A stretch of 64,000 nt of DNA from NCBI GenBank assembly GCA_034521755.1, contig JAXHMB010000003.1, positions 62,001 through 126,000 of the forward strand, given 5' to 3'. A model generated the notes under the pieces. That model saw only the letters and a program-made list of their open reading frames with translations, was not told the DNA's origin and made no database searches. This stretch comes from JAXHMB01 sp034521755. Lineage in GTDB: Bacteria; Bacteroidota; Rhodothermia; Balneolales; Balneolaceae. The position numbers and the translations under genes were made by a program. This document shows positions 18,505-27,535 of the stretch, piece after piece (the stretch's first letter is position 1; the number at the start of each line of letters is the position of its first letter).

Positions 18505-21222
18505 ATGAAACGATTCTTTTCATTCCTGTTCATCGCCTGTTTTTTCATTTCTTTGCAATCAGCTCATGCACAGGACAACACCCAATGGTCTGTCAAAGAT
18601 GTCATTAACCAAGAACGCGCCTCAAGCCTGCAATTTTCGCCGGATGGCAACAGTGTGGTATGGGCCAAGCGGTATCCCGACCGTGAAAAGGACCGTTTTG
18701 TATATGATTTATACCTCACCAGGCTGGATGTCACCGAAGACGGCAAGCCCAAGACGGTACATCTGACCCGCGGGAGTGATTCGGACTATAATCCCCTGTT
18801 TTCCAGAGACGGAGAAACCATTTATTTCCTTTCCTCGCGTGATAAAGGCAACACTTTGTGGGCTATGAGCATTTATGGCGGCGAACCCTATAAAGTCTAT
18901 ACCTTCGACACGGGCATTTCCGATCCACAGTGGATGGGCGATGACCTGCTGGCTTTTGAATCCGAAGAAGGCAAAACACTCTATGAAAAAGAGCTGGAAG
19001 AAGCTGAAGACAACACCGTAGTGGTAGAAGATACCGCCCACTTCAAGCCCAGCCGTGTCTATTCATTCAACCTGAAGACCAAAGACATTACCCGTCTCAC
19101 GGACAACCGCTACCCCATCGGAGAATTTGCAGCATCAAGCGACGGCAAGTACCTGGTGACTTCCCATATTCGCTCTCCCGGCTATGGCGCGGATGCCAAC
19201 CCCAAATCAACCTACTACCTGTGGAATCTTGAAGAGGACAACAAGCAACAGATTTTAGCGGAGGGCTACCAGACGCCCGGTAACTTTACCTTCCGTGAAG
19301 ACAATAAGGGCTTCTACTTTGTATCCGTACAATCATCCGACCCGCAGTGGAATGGGGCCGGCATCACCCTGCTGCACCATTATAACCTCAAAGAGAACGC
19401 ACCCGAACAGATCCCCCTTGACTGGGACTGGGGACTTGGTTCCGGCTTTGACATTTCGGGCAACGCTGTTTTTGCAGGCCTCGCAAACGGGACAACCGTG
19501 AAGCCCATATATATAGAACCCTATAATAATGGGTGGAGAAAACGAGAAGTTCAGGTCAATGGAAGCGTCAGGCTCAGCAGTTTTAGCGTGCTGGACGTCA
19601 ACTACAAAGAAGACAAGGTCGCTTTTGTGACCTCCGATGCCTCTACGCCGCCCAAGTACTACGCAGCTGAACTTGGTCACAACCGCACCACCGCTGTTAT
19701 CAAAGATGCCCGGGAGCTTTTTGAAATTAACACGCACCTGAAAGACAAAACCAAAGCCAAGACAGAAGTCGTAACCTGGACCGGTGCCATGGACGATGAA
19801 ATTACCGGTATCCTCTACTACCCGCACGACTACCAAGAAGGCCGCTCCTATCCCCTCGTGGTGACCATCCACGGCGGGCCATCGGGCGTTGACACCGACA
19901 GCTGGGGTGAGTCGTGGACGGATTTCAATAACATCATGAATCAAAAAGGCGCTTTTGTGCTGATGCCCAATTATCACGGTTCATCCAACCACGGACAGGA
20001 ATTTGTGGAGTCTATAAAAGGACATTATTACGAGTATGAGCTGCCCGATATCGTGGCCGGTGTAGAAATGCTGGTCGACCAGGGAAAAGTAGATCCTGAC
20101 TCTATGGGCGTCAAGGGCTGGTCGAATGGAGCCATCCTCACCACCATGCTTACCGTACAGTACCCGGATATGTTTAAAGTGGCGGCGCCCGGTGCGGGTG
20201 ATGTCAACTGGAGCTCCGACTACGGCACCTGCGCTTTCGGCGTGCAATTTGACCAAAGCTATTTTGGCGGAGCACCCTGGGATAACACCGACGGCAAGAT
20301 CTATAACACTGCCTACATTCAAAAATCACCGCTTTTTGAGATGGAAAAGGTGCGTACGCCTACCATCATCTTTCACGGAAGCGAAGACCGCGCAGTGCCC
20401 CGCGACCAGGGATGGGAATACTACCGCGCCCTCGAACAGATCGGCGAAGCCCCGGTCCGTTTCCTCTGGTTTCCTGACCAGCCCCACGGATTGCAGAAAA
20501 TCACCCATCAGACCCGCAAGATGGAAGAAGAAATTAAATGGTTCGACCGTTATCTTTTTGGCACCTACGAAGCTGAAAACGAAGCATTCAAAGAAGACAG
20601 TCCGCTGGCCGAGCTGCTCAAAAAAGAGAAGGCAAGCAAAGTTGACGGCTACTACGGCATCGCCCAAAACGACGTGCTGCTCCCCGAGATGGTGCTAATT
20701 GCCAAAGATTCTATCTCCATCAGCCGTTTTGAGCTTACCAACGCACAGTATGCAGCCTATGCAGATAAAGCTGCAATAGAACAGCAGGGGAATTATCCTG
20801 TTACGGGACTAACTATGGAAGATATTTCAGGCTACATTACCTGGCTGAACGAGCAGACCGGTGAAACCTACCGCCTGCCCACCGAAGAAGAAGCCAAGAG
20901 ACTGCATAAGCTGGCAAAGAAATCGGCCAAGAATGAAAACACGCTCAACTACTGGGCGGGATATGACATCACCCTGGACGAAGTGGACGAGTTTCGTCAA
21001 AAGATGGAAGGCCTGAACCGGTCTCTGCTAAAAGAAGCCGGCAGTTTTTCGGCCGTTAAAGTCGGTAGTGCCTATATTTATGACCTCGGCGGCAACGCAG
21101 CCGAAATAAGCGCGGAAGGTAACATATACGGCTATTCTGCCGTAAGCTTTGTTGATGACCGCGGGGATGTTTCGCGTCCGGCGGCGGCCTATATCGGCTT
21201 CAGGCTGGTTAAAGATAATTAA
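18505..21222 (+). CDS. S9 prolyl-oligopeptidase-family peptidase fused to a SUMF1/FGE-like domain
   Basis: A 905-residue exported protein with signal peptide MKRFFSFLFIACFFISLQSAHAQ. Residues about 30-420 form a WD40/beta-propeller domain (SLQFSPDGNSVVWAK; SDYNPLFSRDGETIYFLSSRDKG, split over two repeats). The hydrolase domain (about 430-690) has Ser540 in GVKGWSNGAILT, Asp628 in GSEDRAVPRDQ and His661 in PDQPHGLQ. About 200 further residues follow, with features of formylglycine-generating-enzyme-like folds: MVLIAKDSISISRFELTNAQ, YRLPTEEEAKRL, GGNAAEISAEG and YIGFRLVKDN. That C-terminal fusion is unusual. It likely degrades peptides in the periplasm. Confidence 0.88.
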   Translation: MKRFFSFLFIACFFISLQSAHAQDNTQWSVKDVINQERASSLQFSPDGNSVVWAKRYPDREKDRFVYDLYLTRLDVTEDGKPKTVHLTRGSDSDYNPLFSRDGETIYFLSSRDKGNTLWAMSIYGGEPYKVYTFDTGISDPQWMGDDLLAFESEEGKTLYEKELEEAEDNTVVVEDTAHFKPSRVYSFNLKTKDITRLTDNRYPIGEFAASSDGKYLVTSHIRSPGYGADANPKSTYYLWNLEEDNKQQILAEGYQTPGNFTFREDNKGFYFVSVQSSDPQWNGAGITLLHHYNLKENAPEQIPLDWDWGLGSGFDISGNAVFAGLANGTTVKPIYIEPYNNGWRKREVQVNGSVRLSSFSVLDVNYKEDKVAFVTSDASTPPKYYAAELGHNRTTAVIKDARELFEINTHLKDKTKAKTEVVTWTGAMDDEITGILYYPHDYQEGRSYPLVVTIHGGPSGVDTDSWGESWTDFNNIMNQKGAFVLMPNYHGSSNHGQEFVESIKGHYYEYELPDIVAGVEMLVDQGKVDPDSMGVKGWSNGAILTTMLTVQYPDMFKVAAPGAGDVNWSSDYGTCAFGVQFDQSYFGGAPWDNTDGKIYNTAYIQKSPLFEMEKVRTPTIIFHGSEDRAVPRDQGWEYYRALEQIGEAPVRFLWFPDQPHGLQKITHQTRKMEEEIKWFDRYLFGTYEAENEAFKEDSPLAELLKKEKASKVDGYYGIAQNDVLLPEMVLIAKDSISISRFELTNAQYAAYADKAAIEQQGNYPVTGLTMEDISGYITWLNEQTGETYRLPTEEEAKRLHKLAKKSAKNENTLNYWAGYDITLDEVDEFRQKMEGLNRSLLKEAGSFSAVKVGSAYIYDLGGNAAEISAEGNIYGYSAVSFVDDRGDVSRPAAAYIGFRLVKDN

Positions 21223-21233
21223 ATTGATAAATC

Positions 21234-21270
21234 GTCATCCCGGACTCCGATACGGGATGACATTCTTTTT
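21234..21270 (+). terminator. Terminator after the S9 peptidase gene
   Basis: GTCATCCCG (21234-21242) and CGGGATGAC (21253-21261) form a 9-bp stem with a 10-base loop, followed by ATTCTTTTT. Confidence 0.8.
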
Positions 21271-21300
21271 AAATTGGGCTAACATTAAAAGTATACAACT

Positions 21301-23064
21301 ATGCTGACATCCAGACTTTGGGGCTTTTTACTGCTCATCACAACCGTACTCTTTTTGGCGCCTTACCTGCAGGCCAAAGAGTACGCCATCCCCGACATCC
21401 GCGTGGAAGTGAGCATCACCGAAGACGGTACCGTGCAGATTACCGAACACCGCACCTATGTATTTGATGGCAGCTTTAGCTGGGCAGACTATCGGCTTCC
21501 GCTGCAAGGGTTTACTGATATAAGAAATATACGTGTTTCGGAAGGAAACGAGTCTTATATCAATGAAAATTCAGAGTTTCCCGGCTCCTTCAGCGTAGCC
21601 ACAAGCGATGATGTGATACAGGTTAAATGGCACTTCCGCGCGGAGGATGAAACCCGCACCTTCACGGTCAGCTATGAGCTGGAAGGCGCATTGGTGGTTG
21701 GACCCGAATGGAGCGAATTTTTCTGGAATTATATGGCTGCCGGACGCGAGAAGTCCACCGAAAACCTGGACATCACCCTTACCCTGCCTCGGTCTGTAGA
21801 AAGCCACCAGCTCTATGCCTGGACCCGCGGCACCGGTGAAAATATCAGCATTTCCAAACAGGACGGCACCTACATGCTGGGCGCCAGCGACATCAGCCGC
21901 AGCGAAAGCGTACAGGTACGCACCGTATTCCCAAGCTCTGTCTTTTCAGAGCAAGTAACGGTAAATGATGACGACTTCTCCCTGCAGCAGGCACAGCTGC
22001 AAGAACAAAACTACCGGCAGGAACGAGCCAAACAGCTGGAACAGGAAGCTTTTTATAACGAGATAGCCAAAGCAGCCACCATTCTTATTATAGTGATGAG
22101 CATCTGGTGCTTCTACTATTACTACAAAAAGTACGGCTCGCGCTTTGAAGTCCGCGGCGTTTCTACCCGTGAGACCATCGTCATTCCCGGCAAGGAAGCA
22201 CCCGCGATGGTCGCCTGGCTGCTGTATAACCGAAATATTACCGGTAACGCCCTGGTTGCCACCCTGTTGGACCTTGCCCGAAGAGGTTATTTTGAAATTC
22301 ACGAGCAGGAAGCCGAGGACGGCTGGTTTTCTTCCGGCAAGCCCAAGTTTACCATTGAACGCACCGATAAAGATCCCGCAGGTGGGTTCTTTCCGTGGGA
22401 ACGTGAAGTGCTGCACAAGGCTGAGCAGCGTATTGCTGAAGGCGAAGACACCATGAAGAAGCTCTTTTCCGGCAATGATACCGACGTAGCCCGGTGGTTT
22501 AGAAAGTGGAAAAAAGACCTGCACGAGTTTTGCATGAACCAGGGCTGGATAGACAGAGAAAGCTATACCGGTGCCAAGTGGAACGCCGGATGGCAGCTCG
22601 CGCTGGGCTTTGCCGGCATTGGCGCCGCTGTGCTGGGCGGACCCATTGCCATAGCCGGAGCAGTAACAGCTTTTGCTTTTGCTGTAGGCTCTATGGCTAT
22701 TATCCGCCGCACCGAAAAAGGTGAACGCAAATATGCCCAATGGAAAGCCTACCAGGAAGGCCTGAAGAATATTGAACAGTACACCTATGACCTGGACCTG
22801 CTGGACCGGCACTTTATTTACGGGACCGCCCTGCACCTCAGCTCTAAAGAGCTGGAAACCCTCTTTGCCTCATCCGGGCGAAATACGTCTCACATGCTGC
22901 CATGGATTGTACTGATGCCGGGCAGCAGTCATACCCCGGCAGATATGGCCTCGGCCTTCTCTACCCTGGCGGCTACGGGCACGTCCTCATCAGCAGGTAC
23001 TTCGGGCGGTGGCGGAGCCTCAGCAGGATCAGCCGGCGGCGGCGCTTCGGGCGGCGCGGGGTGA
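21301..23064 (+). CDS. DUF2207 domain membrane protein
   Basis: A 587-residue protein with signal peptide (MLTSRLWGFLLLITTVLFLAPYLQA split before residue 25), then an extracytoplasmic beta-rich DUF2207 domain (about 25-215: VEVSITEDGTVQITEHRTY; FSWADYRLPLQGF). A membrane helix lies at about 255-275, a cytoplasmic globular part at 290-430, and a second hydrophobic pair at about 435-470. It ends in a Gly/Ala/Ser-rich tail (GGGGASAGSAGGGASGGAG), common in this family. Function is unknown. It follows the S9 gene after a terminator and is the last intact gene before the cassette array. Confidence 0.9.
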   Translation: MLTSRLWGFLLLITTVLFLAPYLQAKEYAIPDIRVEVSITEDGTVQITEHRTYVFDGSFSWADYRLPLQGFTDIRNIRVSEGNESYINENSEFPGSFSVATSDDVIQVKWHFRAEDETRTFTVSYELEGALVVGPEWSEFFWNYMAAGREKSTENLDITLTLPRSVESHQLYAWTRGTGENISISKQDGTYMLGASDISRSESVQVRTVFPSSVFSEQVTVNDDDFSLQQAQLQEQNYRQERAKQLEQEAFYNEIAKAATILIIVMSIWCFYYYYKKYGSRFEVRGVSTRETIVIPGKEAPAMVAWLLYNRNITGNALVATLLDLARRGYFEIHEQEAEDGWFSSGKPKFTIERTDKDPAGGFFPWEREVLHKAEQRIAEGEDTMKKLFSGNDTDVARWFRKWKKDLHEFCMNQGWIDRESYTGAKWNAGWQLALGFAGIGAAVLGGPIAIAGAVTAFAFAVGSMAIIRRTEKGERKYAQWKAYQEGLKNIEQYTYDLDLLDRHFIYGTALHLSSKELETLFASSGRNTSHMLPWIVLMPGSSHTPADMASAFSTLAATGTSSSAGTSGGGGASAGSAGGGASGGAG

Positions 23065-23270
23065 TTTTTTGCCCACATTTCAAGGATTTTGTGCCAACAA
23101 TCTGTATCAACACTTTATGTAACATACGTGTGATATAATATCCTTATATAATATTAAATGAGGCCTTAACAAAACGTAAAGACGGGTCAAACAACTTGCA
23201 CATAATATATTTTATGAGCTACCCTATGTGATATAAGAATAAGTTATCCACCAAAAAGGAAGCAAAAATT

Positions 23271-23810
23271 ATGAATCAAAACCGCTACTCTGCAATCTCT
23301 ACTATTAACCACTGGGTAACCGCTCTTCTTGTCGTTGTCATGCTTGCTCTGGGCTATGCCGTGGCAGCTGCGCCGTCAGAGATAATCGAGGATTTATGCT
23401 GGGTATTCATATATCCTTGGGCTTCTTTGTATTTCTTTTTTCGTGGCATGGCGCGTCATATTGCGGTTGTATGAGATTACAGAGAATGTCGGTGAGAGTA
23501 TTTTAGAGCGCTGGGCTGCTTATGGTTTTCGCGGGCAATATTGCTTTTGTTAGCGCTTATGGTGATTACGGTAAAATGTACCTTCACCACAAAATGAATG
23601 CGTCAATGTTTTCAATTGGTTTCTTATTGTTTGCCTCTTGAAAGCTTGTCGGTCATTCACTGAACAATGGAATGGCTGCATGTAAACACGGGCATATATT
23701 TGCTACCGGCATTACTCATGCTGCACTTTTTCTGGCGCAATCCGACACTACGCAGCTCGCCAAAAACAGAGCCCTTCAGATCTATGAGTAATTCCATGTC
23801 GCTGGTCTAA
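23271..23810 (+). pseudogene. Cytochrome b561-like membrane protein remnant, likely integron cassette gene
   Basis: Starts at ATG 23271 (MNQNRYSAISTINHWVTALL), with the family helix 1 and its haem-ligand His in NHW. After a frame change near 23395 it continues as GIHISLGFFVFLFVAWR and LYEITENVGESILERWAAYG. After more breaks it continues as LALMVIT and EWLHVNTGIYLLPALLM-LHFFWRNP. The last frame ends ...SMSLV with stop TAA at 23808-23810, which lies inside R'' of the attC at 23805. A gene ending within R'' is the hallmark of a cassette. At least three frame changes mean no full protein is made from this sequence as written. Confidence 0.7.
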
Positions 23811-23864
23811 CAATGCGCTCCAAGCGACGCACAAAGCTGCCGCCTAAGCGCTGGGGCGTTATAC
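23805..23864 (+). other. attC recombination site (60 bp), canonical
   Basis: R'' GTCTAAC (23805-23811) and R' GTTATAC (23858-23864) bound a 60-bp imperfect palindrome with inner L''/L' pairing GCGCT (23815-23819) and AGCGC (23847-23851). Spacing and layout follow classic 59-base elements such as that of aadA cassettes. The stop codon of the preceding gene is inside R''. Recombination would cut between G23858 and T23859. Confidence 0.88.
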
Positions 23865-23888
23865 TTCCATACCTCTTAAAACAAGAAT

Positions 23889-24680
23889 ATGAAGAAGTCT
23901 CTAAAAATATTAGCAATAGTTGTAGTTACTTTCACCATTTACTTTGTCTTGGATGACCTATTCTTCAATGATTTGAGAAGCTGGCTCTATGAAATCATTA
24001 AGCAACTGGGAACTAGTCATATTATAACGTATACCATTTCAGGAATACCTTTAGTTTCTTGGAGCAATTTATATCCATAAAGCCGATAAGGTAATTGATA
24101 GTTTTGGTTTAAACAGACCATTTTTCAAGGAGTGATATTTGGGTTGATATGTACTCTTCCAATGCTAATTGGTTATGCCCTATTTTTCGATTTAAATATA
24201 GAATTAACATTAAATACATTTTTAATTTCAGCAGTTTCAGCCGCCTTTTTTGAGGAGCTTTTTTTTCGAGGATTCCTATATGGCCAACTTTATCGATATA
24301 CCAAATTGGGCTTTCTACCTTCCGTGATTATTGGGGCTTTTTTATTTGCTTTTATTCACCTGTATCAAAGCGATGAGTTGCTCAGGTTGATTGGTATTTT
24401 TTTTACAACCTTCTTGGGAGCAGGGCTTTTTTCTTGGAGCTATAGCGAATGGGATCACCAATATTTGGGTACCTATTTCTCTTCATTTTTTCATGAATTT
24501 CTTTTGGATGTTGTTCTCAGCTGGAGATGATGCACTATGGTGGTGTATATGCTAATATTTTCAGAAGTTATAACAATAATTTTAGTAATCGGACTTACTA
24601 TTGCCTACAAAAAGAAAAGGGGGCAACAACTAGAAATAAATAAAGATACAATATGGATTAAAAAAGTGAAGCAAGTATAA
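23889..24680 (+). pseudogene. CPBP family intramembrane protease, frame-disrupted, integron cassette gene
   Basis: Multi-helix membrane protein of the CPBP/CAAX protease type. Visible family motifs: AAFFEELFFRGFLYGQLYR (the EExxxR site, near 24240-24300), AFLFAFIHLY (the FxxxH site) and a later MNFFWMLFSAGDDAL-like segment. It must be read in several frames with breaks near 24055, 24130, 24505 and 24550. The last frame ends IWIKKVKQV with stop at 24678-24680, inside the next attC R''. It starts at 23889, 30 bp after the cassette boundary, with no room for a promoter of its own. CPBP proteins are frequent integron cargo; function here is unproven. Confidence 0.75.
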
Positions 24681-25233
24681 CCCCTTTAAAGCGGATACCG
24701 ACACAGTAGCATTCCACAGGGCCAGCCGGCAGTAGCTGACAAATTGCTTGGCCGAAGGGAATAGCCTGATGTCGCCCGATCTCGGCCAAGATCAGACTCA
24801 ATTCCCGTTGGCCCGGCACCAGTCGGGCGGCCAGTACCAGTTGCTGGTGCATTCGACGACGGCCTTTACGGGGCTATCGAAGGTGCCAAAGAAATCTTCC
24901 AACGAACGGCGACTGGTGGGTAGCTTGGCCTCTCGGATCACTTCTCCATTGCTGTTAATCGCTACATTTACCATATTATTCGAGTGTAGATCTATTCCTA
25001 CATAGGTCATGAGGTCCTCCTTAGTTAGTTACGATTGATTATCGCTAATCTAAGTGAGGACCTCCTTTTTGGAAAGATCCCGCGCATCAAGCGGACGTGC
25101 CTTGCTCTCCTACGCTTCAAACCCAAAGCTTCGGTGAGCAGGCCCTCTGCCACTTTCTGGCTTTTTAGCTTTCCGTTCGTTATTTATCAACTCAACAACT
25201 TATGCGTGCAGCTTATGCGCAAGGTCGTTAGGG
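24675..25233 (+). other. Long attC-like site interrupted by an IS110 remnant
   Basis: R'' is GTATAAC (24675-24681), the exact reverse complement of GTTATAC that opens its own cassette at 23858. L'' follows as CCCCTTTAAAGCGG. The right end is CTTATGCGCAAGGTC then GTTAGGG (25227-25233). Between the halves lies an IS110-family remnant (about 24715-25075). Without it the site would still be about 200 bp, longer than usual. The right half is similar to that of the 26070-26316 site (AAAGCTTCGG, CAAGGTCGTTA). Confidence 0.7.
24715..25010 (-). mobile_element. IS110-family transposase remnant, internally deleted
   Basis: On the minus strand from ATG 25010 the protein begins MTYVGIDLHSNNMVNVAI, the DEDD N-terminal domain of IS110-type transposases, and runs to VECTSNWYW. 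It then continues, in other frames, as C-terminal Transposase_20-like sequence (LILAEIGDIRLFPSAKQF-VSYCRL). About 200 central residues and the true C terminus are gone, so it is dead. Just outside, GAGGTCCTCC (25011) and a copy in GAGGACCTCC (25057) form a subterminal hairpin. Position inside an attC fits IS110/IS1111 elements known to target attC sites. Confidence 0.8.
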
Positions 25234-25252
25234 TAAGTTTAAAAAATAGCTG

Positions 25253-26075
25253 ATGGAAGTTTTTGAAAGAACAAGTTATTGCTAGTACACATCAAGATTC
25301 ACAGGGTGAAAACTTTGAACTTGATGAACTAAAAGAATTTTATGCCCGCCCTGAAAAAGAAACAATCTGCTGGTACAAGAACACGATTTTGGAAAACCAT
25401 TCGCTGGTTTTATTGAAAATCCTAAAATTATTGAAGATGAAAGTTCATCTGGAGATTATTTCCTCAAAGCTGACATACATTGCAATCCAGAAAATCTAGA
25501 GAACATATTAAATGGTTTCCGTGTATCCATGGTCCAAGGATTGAAATCAAATCCAGCTGATCCAAAAATCGCCTTGTATTTTAGTTATCCATTATACAAG
25601 GATTGAAGGCTTTTTGGATTCTTTTTTGGAAAGTGACTTACCACTCCAAGTTGGAAAATGGAGAAAAAAGGGAGCATCTCCTGACGAAGTTAACCTGATA
25701 GTAAATCTTATATTTTTTGCGTTAAGTCCTCTTTGGGCGAAATTTTTCAACGAATATATAGTTCCCTATCTAAAAAAAATACAGCAAGATGAGTTATTCT
25801 CGTCAAACTTGGATTTTGATTATGTTCAAAACTGTAAGGATGAAAAAAGGAAAGAGTTCAAAATTTATTTTAAAAGCAAAAGAAAGATCTAAAAGTCTTC
25901 GACCTTATGTTAGTTAAAGACAGGTGTGCAGGTAGCTTTTGACTTTATTACAAATGATAAGAAAGCCCAAGATATCGGTATTTCGATGCTGAGATTAAAA
26001 TATGATGGAAGTACCGACTCTTATAAATTAGGAAGCGTACATTATAAAGATGGATCTTACAAAAACTTACCCTAA
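25253..26075 (+). pseudogene. Unknown cytosolic protein, frame-disrupted, integron cassette gene
   Basis: Readable as about 270 residues over three frames: EQVIASTHQDSQGENFELDE, PFAGFIENPKIIEDESSSG, DYFLKADIHCNPENLENIL, then EGFLDSFLESDLPLQVGKWR, FFALSPLWAKFFNEYIVPYL and finally AFDFITNDKKAQDIGISML, ending KNLP with stop 26073-26075. I do not recognise the family. No signal peptide; one hydrophobic stretch near the middle. The stop lies inside R'' (CCCTAAC) of the following attC and the first bases of the cassette are TTAGGG, so it is a complete cassette. AT-rich composition differs from the flanking housekeeping genes. Confidence 0.6.
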
Positions 26076-26316
26076 CCCCTTTAAAAAGGAAAATGTCAAT
26101 CCGCCGGCTGGCGGACTCACATACATCAGTACCTTATTATTTGAATACATCCTATTCAAACCTATCGCTGGCAACCGGATTCGTTGATCAAGCTCGGAGT
26201 GCCATACCTGTACTAAAGCTTCGGAGGACAGGCGCCCTTCCATTTTTATAGTTACTCTTTCGTTTAAAATGAATTCGACATTCCGGCTTTGCCGCTTAAA
26301 CCCAAGGTCGTTATAC
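26070..26316 (+). other. Long attC-like site closing the cassette array
   Basis: R'' CCCTAAC (26070-26076) is the exact reverse complement of GTTAGGG at 25227-25233, the start of its own cassette. L'' region CCCCTTTAAA and right end CCGCTTAAACCCAAGGTC plus GTTATAC (26310-26316) can pair in part. At 247 bp it is much longer than common attC sites; it shares its right half with the site ending at 25233. Confidence 0.68.
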
Positions 26317-26403
26317 TGTGTTCCCGCTATTTATTGATAATTTATTTAAATATTGAGAATTTATATCTGTATAATTATGATACTCGCTGATAACTAAAAC
26401 CAT

Positions 26404-26964
26404 ATGAAATTATATATTAAATACATGGTGAGCCTGCGGTGCAAGATGTTCGTCAAGAATGAGCTGCAAAAACTTGGGCTGAACTGTGTTTCCGTAGAAC
26501 TGGGTATGGTTGAAGTGGAGGATAACATCACCGAAGAGCAGTTGGAAACATTCAGCAAGAATCTGAAAAAAGGCGGGCTGGAGCTGCTGGACAATAAAAA
26601 ACAGATTCTGGTTGAAAAAATTAAGAACGTAATTGTAGAGATGGTTCACTATGCAGATGAGGTGCCCAAAGTGAATAATTCCGATTACATCAGTGAAAAG
26701 CTGGGATACGATTATACCTACCTCTCTAATACCTTTACGGAAGTGAAAGGAACAACCATACAGCAGTATATCATACAACATAAAATTGAACGGGCAAAAG
26801 AACTGTTGCTGTATGATGAACTTACCCTTTCCGAAATTGCCTGGAAATTGCACTATAGCAGCGTGGCCCATCTTTCAAACCAGTTCAAAAAAGTGACAGG
26901 CCTATCTCCTTCTTACTTTAAACAGTTAAAGAACAAACGAGATAAAAATCTCGAAAATCTGTGA
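26404..26964 (+). CDS. Small AraC-type transcription regulator, paralog 1
   Basis: A 186-residue DNA-binding protein. The N-terminal about 70 residues (MKLYIKYMVSLRCKMFVKNE, then LGLNCVSVELGMVEVEDNI) look like a small beta-alpha fold, perhaps HMA/ferredoxin-like, in place of the usual AraC cupin. Residues about 85-180 are the two helix-turn-helix AraC domain (ERAKELLLYDELTLSEIAWK; HLSNQFKKVTGLSPSYFKQL). A close paralog of identical length is at 30579-31139 and a 3' fragment of a third at 34287. It begins 88 bp beyond the last attC. Targets unknown. Confidence 0.85.
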   Translation: MKLYIKYMVSLRCKMFVKNELQKLGLNCVSVELGMVEVEDNITEEQLETFSKNLKKGGLELLDNKKQILVEKIKNVIVEMVHYADEVPKVNNSDYISEKLGYDYTYLSNTFTEVKGTTIQQYIIQHKIERAKELLLYDELTLSEIAWKLHYSSVAHLSNQFKKVTGLSPSYFKQLKNKRDKNLENL

Positions 26965-26989
26965 TATCTATAATTCATTTAACCTTTTC

Positions 26990-27180
26990 GAGGCCTTTGC
27001 AAACCTTGCCGTCATCGCGAATGCAATGCGGCGATCTCTTTTTACAAGCTTTGATCGGGAGATTGCCTGCCTATGCCGAAGCTTTTTTAAGATGGTCTGT
27101 CATGTACAGAAGGCTCCGCGCAGGCAGGCTTCTCGGGTTCGCAATGACAAGCTCGATTTTTCGGGTTTTGCAAAGCCCTC
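26990..27180. repeat. MITE-like repeat, copy 2 (191 bp)
   Basis: Left end GAGGCCTTTGCAAACC; the right end read in reverse is GAGGGCTTTGCAAAACCC. The right part in reverse complement matches the left part of copy 1 almost base for base (AAATCGAGCTTGTCATTGCG against AAATCGAGCCTGTCATTGCG), so the copy is inverted relative to copy 1. No gene inside. Confidence 0.8.
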
Positions 27181-27535
27181 TATTCTATAACATACCCCCA
27201 TTCTTTTTTCTGCACATTGACTATGTAAACCCGGATGCTGCAGTTTCAAATGAATTTGCAGATCTAAGTTCAATTATAAAAGATATCGCTCCGTTCTCGT
27301 CCGACCGCTTTGAGAAGAGGTCTAAATGAAACATGTTTGCGTTCTGACGATTACAAGAGTTATGTCAGTTCATAAAGATATGCGAGTCATTTCGCTGAAG
27401 ACTGAAGCAAACCTGTTCAGCCCACAAGGTGTCGGTGATGCCCGAAATCTAATAGGTTTATATGATTCAACGGTTGAATTAGTGGCACTTATTAGATTCC
27501 CATCTGCATGAATGACCATGGTCGCTTTTCTTGGC
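27181..27535. other. Gene-poor stretch, possible decayed coding fragments
   Basis: No gene I can support. Short open frames (for example one ending GDARNLIGLYDSTVELVALI near 27450-27500) have no recognisable family or good ribosome site. The composition is that of coding debris between the repeat and the small membrane protein gene. Confidence 0.4.

Noticed and set aside
23065..23270. attI or left cassette boundary (expected GTTAGAC) before the cytochrome b561 remnant
   Set aside because: I found no such sequence in this stretch, so the left end of the array stays undefined.
26310..26964. AraC paralog 1 as a fourth integron cassette
   Set aside because: The boundary TTATAC is present at 26311, but no GTATAAC or attC-like end follows the gene.
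27326..27511. 61-residue open frame on the plus strand
   Set aside because: No ribosome site, no family and no conservation cue; it lies in gene debris next to a repeat.
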